Below are positions 6,313 through 7,939 of a DNA stretch of 7,939 nt, piece after piece. The notes under the pieces are model-generated. The model was not told the DNA's origin, did no database searches, and saw only the letters and a list, made by a program, of their open reading frames with translations. A program made the translations under genes and the position numbers. Each line of letters opens with the position of its first letter. Within the stretch, counting starts at the first letter, position 1. Location: NCBI GenBank assembly GCA_026990615.1, contig JALXDB010000028.1:1-7939 (forward strand). The letters are read 5' to 3'. Source of the DNA: Spirochaetota bacterium. GTDB taxonomy: Bacteria; Spirochaetota; B62-G9.

Positions 6313-7939
6313 TTATTCCTTATAATTATAAACCGCCCTTTTACCGCTGTTGCCCGATGTATCAACTGCATTCACCCCGTACAGACCGGTGCCGTAGTTA
6401 CGTATTTTTATCTGCAGGTCCGTAATCAAAGACCTGTTTAACTTTTTCCAGTGCTTTTTCCCGCTCCGGTCTTTTGTAAACCAGATATTGTATCCGAGTA
6501 CGTCGTTATCGTCGGGAGGGCTCCATCGCAGAACAAGTCTACGACCCGTAGGGACAACGGTAAAATTTTCAGGAGCGGCCGGTGGTATAACATCCGTGGG
6601 AACAACGGTAACCACCCTTGACTTCTTGCTTTCATTTCCGTTTTTATCTACCTCCGATATGCAGTAGCTTACCTCTTTCCCCCTGTCTGCAGATTTATCA
6701 GTGTAGGAAGTTACCTCCCTTTTCAACTCTGCAAGAACTTCAAATTTTTCCTTTTTCCCTTTAGCCCTGTAAATTCTATGGATCAAAAGGTCTCTTGAAA
6801 GAGAAGGCTGCCATACCAGCTTTACCCAGCCCTCCCTTGTTACAGAGGCTGAAAAAGAGAATACCGGATGAGGGGGTTCGTTGTCCGGGATATCAACCTC
6901 GATGTAGGATACGGGCCCCTCGTTATACGAACTGTCACAGGCGCTTATACCGTACACCAGATGCTTTCCGGCCTTCAATCCTGCTTTTTTGTAACCTGTA
7001 TCTGTAAAAGCAATTTCTTTTTTTTCAGGGAGAAAAGGCTTTCCATTTAACCTGACTGCATGCTGCTTATTTTCACCCCGGTATATATAGTATCCTATAA
7101 CGTCAGGGTCAGAAGGAGGCTCCCATTTTAATGTTACATACCTCTTCTTTTCATCAACTTTAAAGGTAATTTCCTTCACAGGACCTGGTGGTGTAAGGTC
7201 TTTTGGTACAATGTTTACAGCTCCTGTTGGCTTGCTCTCATTGCCGCTTTTATCTACGGCTGTAACTTTGTAGTAGTATATCTTTCCCCTTACAATTTCA
7301 GAATCTATGTATCTCGGATTCTTTACAGGTTTTTCATTTATTCTTTTATATTCACCGCGAAGGGAATTGGCCCTTAACACATTGTAGTGGTCAAAATCAA
7401 CCTCAGGGGAGAACTTCCACAGAAGCAGTACTCCCTCTTTGGTATCCTTTGCCACAAGGCCCATTGGGACTAGAGGAGGTGTTCTATCAACCGGTTTGAC
7501 CGGGTTTGATTCAGATATATCTCCTGTAATGCCCACTATATTAACCGGGGCAACGCCGTACACATAGCTCTTTCCATTTTCAACGGTTTCATCAAAATAG
7601 TAAAGGTTATTCTCCACTCTGAATACGGGAGCACTGGTTATCCTCTTAAACTTTTTACCGACCTCTTTGCGATATATATGAAATCCAACGGTAAGGTCTC
7701 TTTCAGACCCGCTGTATTTTGGATAACTCCACTTTATAGTTACATTACCGTCGCCTGCTTTTGCTCTGACCTTGCCTGCCTTTTGCTGCGGGGGAGGCTC
7801 AGTGATCTTCACCGATTTTACCTTCTTCATTACCTCTTTACCGAGGGCATTGTAAAAAACAACCCTGTACGAGTACTGTTTTCCTTTAACCACCTTACTG
7901 TCGAGATAGGTTCTGCCAATTGCCACTTTCAACCTGTGA
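6313..7939 (-). CDS. Fibronectin type III repeat protein, N-terminus beyond window
   Basis: The frame is open through the right edge, so the start is missing; a TTG at 7932 lies mid-domain and is not a plausible start. Numbering residues from that TTG, 1-45 are the end of one FN3 domain. Five full FN3 domains follow at about 48-148, 149-246, 247-349, 350-447 and 448-537. Each of the last four opens with a TPP-, EPP- or IPP-type linker (DRTPP, DLTPP, DNEPP, DVIPP). All five have the conserved B-strand Trp (W68, W172, W270, W374, W470), and the F-G turn recurs as VDKSGNES, CDSSYNEG, VDKNGNES and VDTSGNSG. The protein ends directly after the last domain, with no membrane anchor, sortase motif or catalytic domain. 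Such bead-on-string proteins are usually exported adhesins, lipoproteins or surface scaffolds; the export signal would lie outside the window. The FN3 call is firm, the role unknown. Confidence 0.88.
   Translation of the reverse strand, partial: HRLKVAIGRTYLDSKVVKGKQYSYRVVFYNALGKEVMKKVKSVKITEPPPQQKAGKVRAKAGDGNVTIKWSYPKYSGSERDLTVGFHIYRKEVGKKFKRITSAPVFRVENNLYYFDETVENGKSYVYGVAPVNIVGITGDISESNPVKPVDRTPPLVPMGLVAKDTKEGVLLLWKFSPEVDFDHYNVLRANSLRGEYKRINEKPVKNPRYIDSEIVRGKIYYYKVTAVDKSGNESKPTGAVNIVPKDLTPPGPVKEITFKVDEKKRYVTLKWEPPSDPDVIGYYIYRGENKQHAVRLNGKPFLPEKKEIAFTDTGYKKAGLKAGKHLVYGISACDSSYNEGPVSYIEVDIPDNEPPHPVFSFSASVTREGWVKLVWQPSLSRDLLIHRIYRAKGKKEKFEVLAELKREVTSYTDKSADRGKEVSYCISEVDKNGNESKKSRVVTVVPTDVIPPAAPENFTVVPTGRRLVLRWSPPDDNDVLGYNIWFTKDRSGKKHWKKLNRSLITDLQIKIRNYGTGLYGVNAVDTSGNSGKRAVYNYKE

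Noticed and set aside
6438..6635. Minus-strand open frame of 65 codons
   Set aside because: It is an alternative frame within the FN3 gene, overlapping the last FN3 domain whose motifs are clear.

Overview
The window carries four protein genes, all read from the minus strand, so transcription runs from right to left. In that order they are a fibronectin type III repeat protein whose N-terminus lies beyond the right edge (7939-6313), an outer-membrane beta-barrel protein (6114-4267), a secreted TPR-repeat protein (3726-2152) and an FGGY-family sugar kinase of the xylulokinase type (1649-111). No rRNA, tRNA, CRISPR array or transposase gene is visible.

The organism looks like a diderm (Gram-negative-type) bacterium. 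The barrel protein has a signal peptide and ends in phenylalanine, as BAM-assembled porin-like proteins do, and the TPR protein has its own cleavable signal peptide. Intergenic DNA is strongly AT-rich, and TTG is used as at least one start codon. Long FN3-repeat exported proteins next to barrel and TPR proteins occur in deep-branching anaerobic lineages, but the phylum cannot be fixed from this sequence.

The intergenic DNA holds most of the unexplained structure. The region upstream of the barrel gene (about 6151-6252) and the region upstream of the TPR gene (about 3841-3940) are homologous. They share a core with an identical TATAAT, and a 43-nt stretch that matches at 34 positions without gaps. 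If TATAAT is the -10 element, the 43-nt stretch lies in the 5' leader RNA of both genes, which suggests the two envelope genes are co-regulated. Just beyond the TPR-side copy lies a degenerate tandem array of about six units of roughly 30 nt (3961-4143). It may have been inserted into what was once a shorter spacer resembling the FN3-barrel spacer.

The 502-nt gap between the TPR gene and the kinase holds an extended -10 promoter candidate (1999-2007), a 75-codon open frame without a normal start (1729-1956, possibly a gene remnant), a near-perfect 16-nt palindrome (1752-1767) and an 18-nt-period direct repeat (1767-1798). The kinase has a good ribosome binding site and is probably expressed separately from the envelope genes.

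The FN3, barrel and TPR proteins are plausibly a co-regulated envelope set. This is an inference from adjacency, shared upstream DNA and export signals; no specific function can be assigned. The kinase is probably unrelated to them and phosphorylates a ketopentose or similar sugar.
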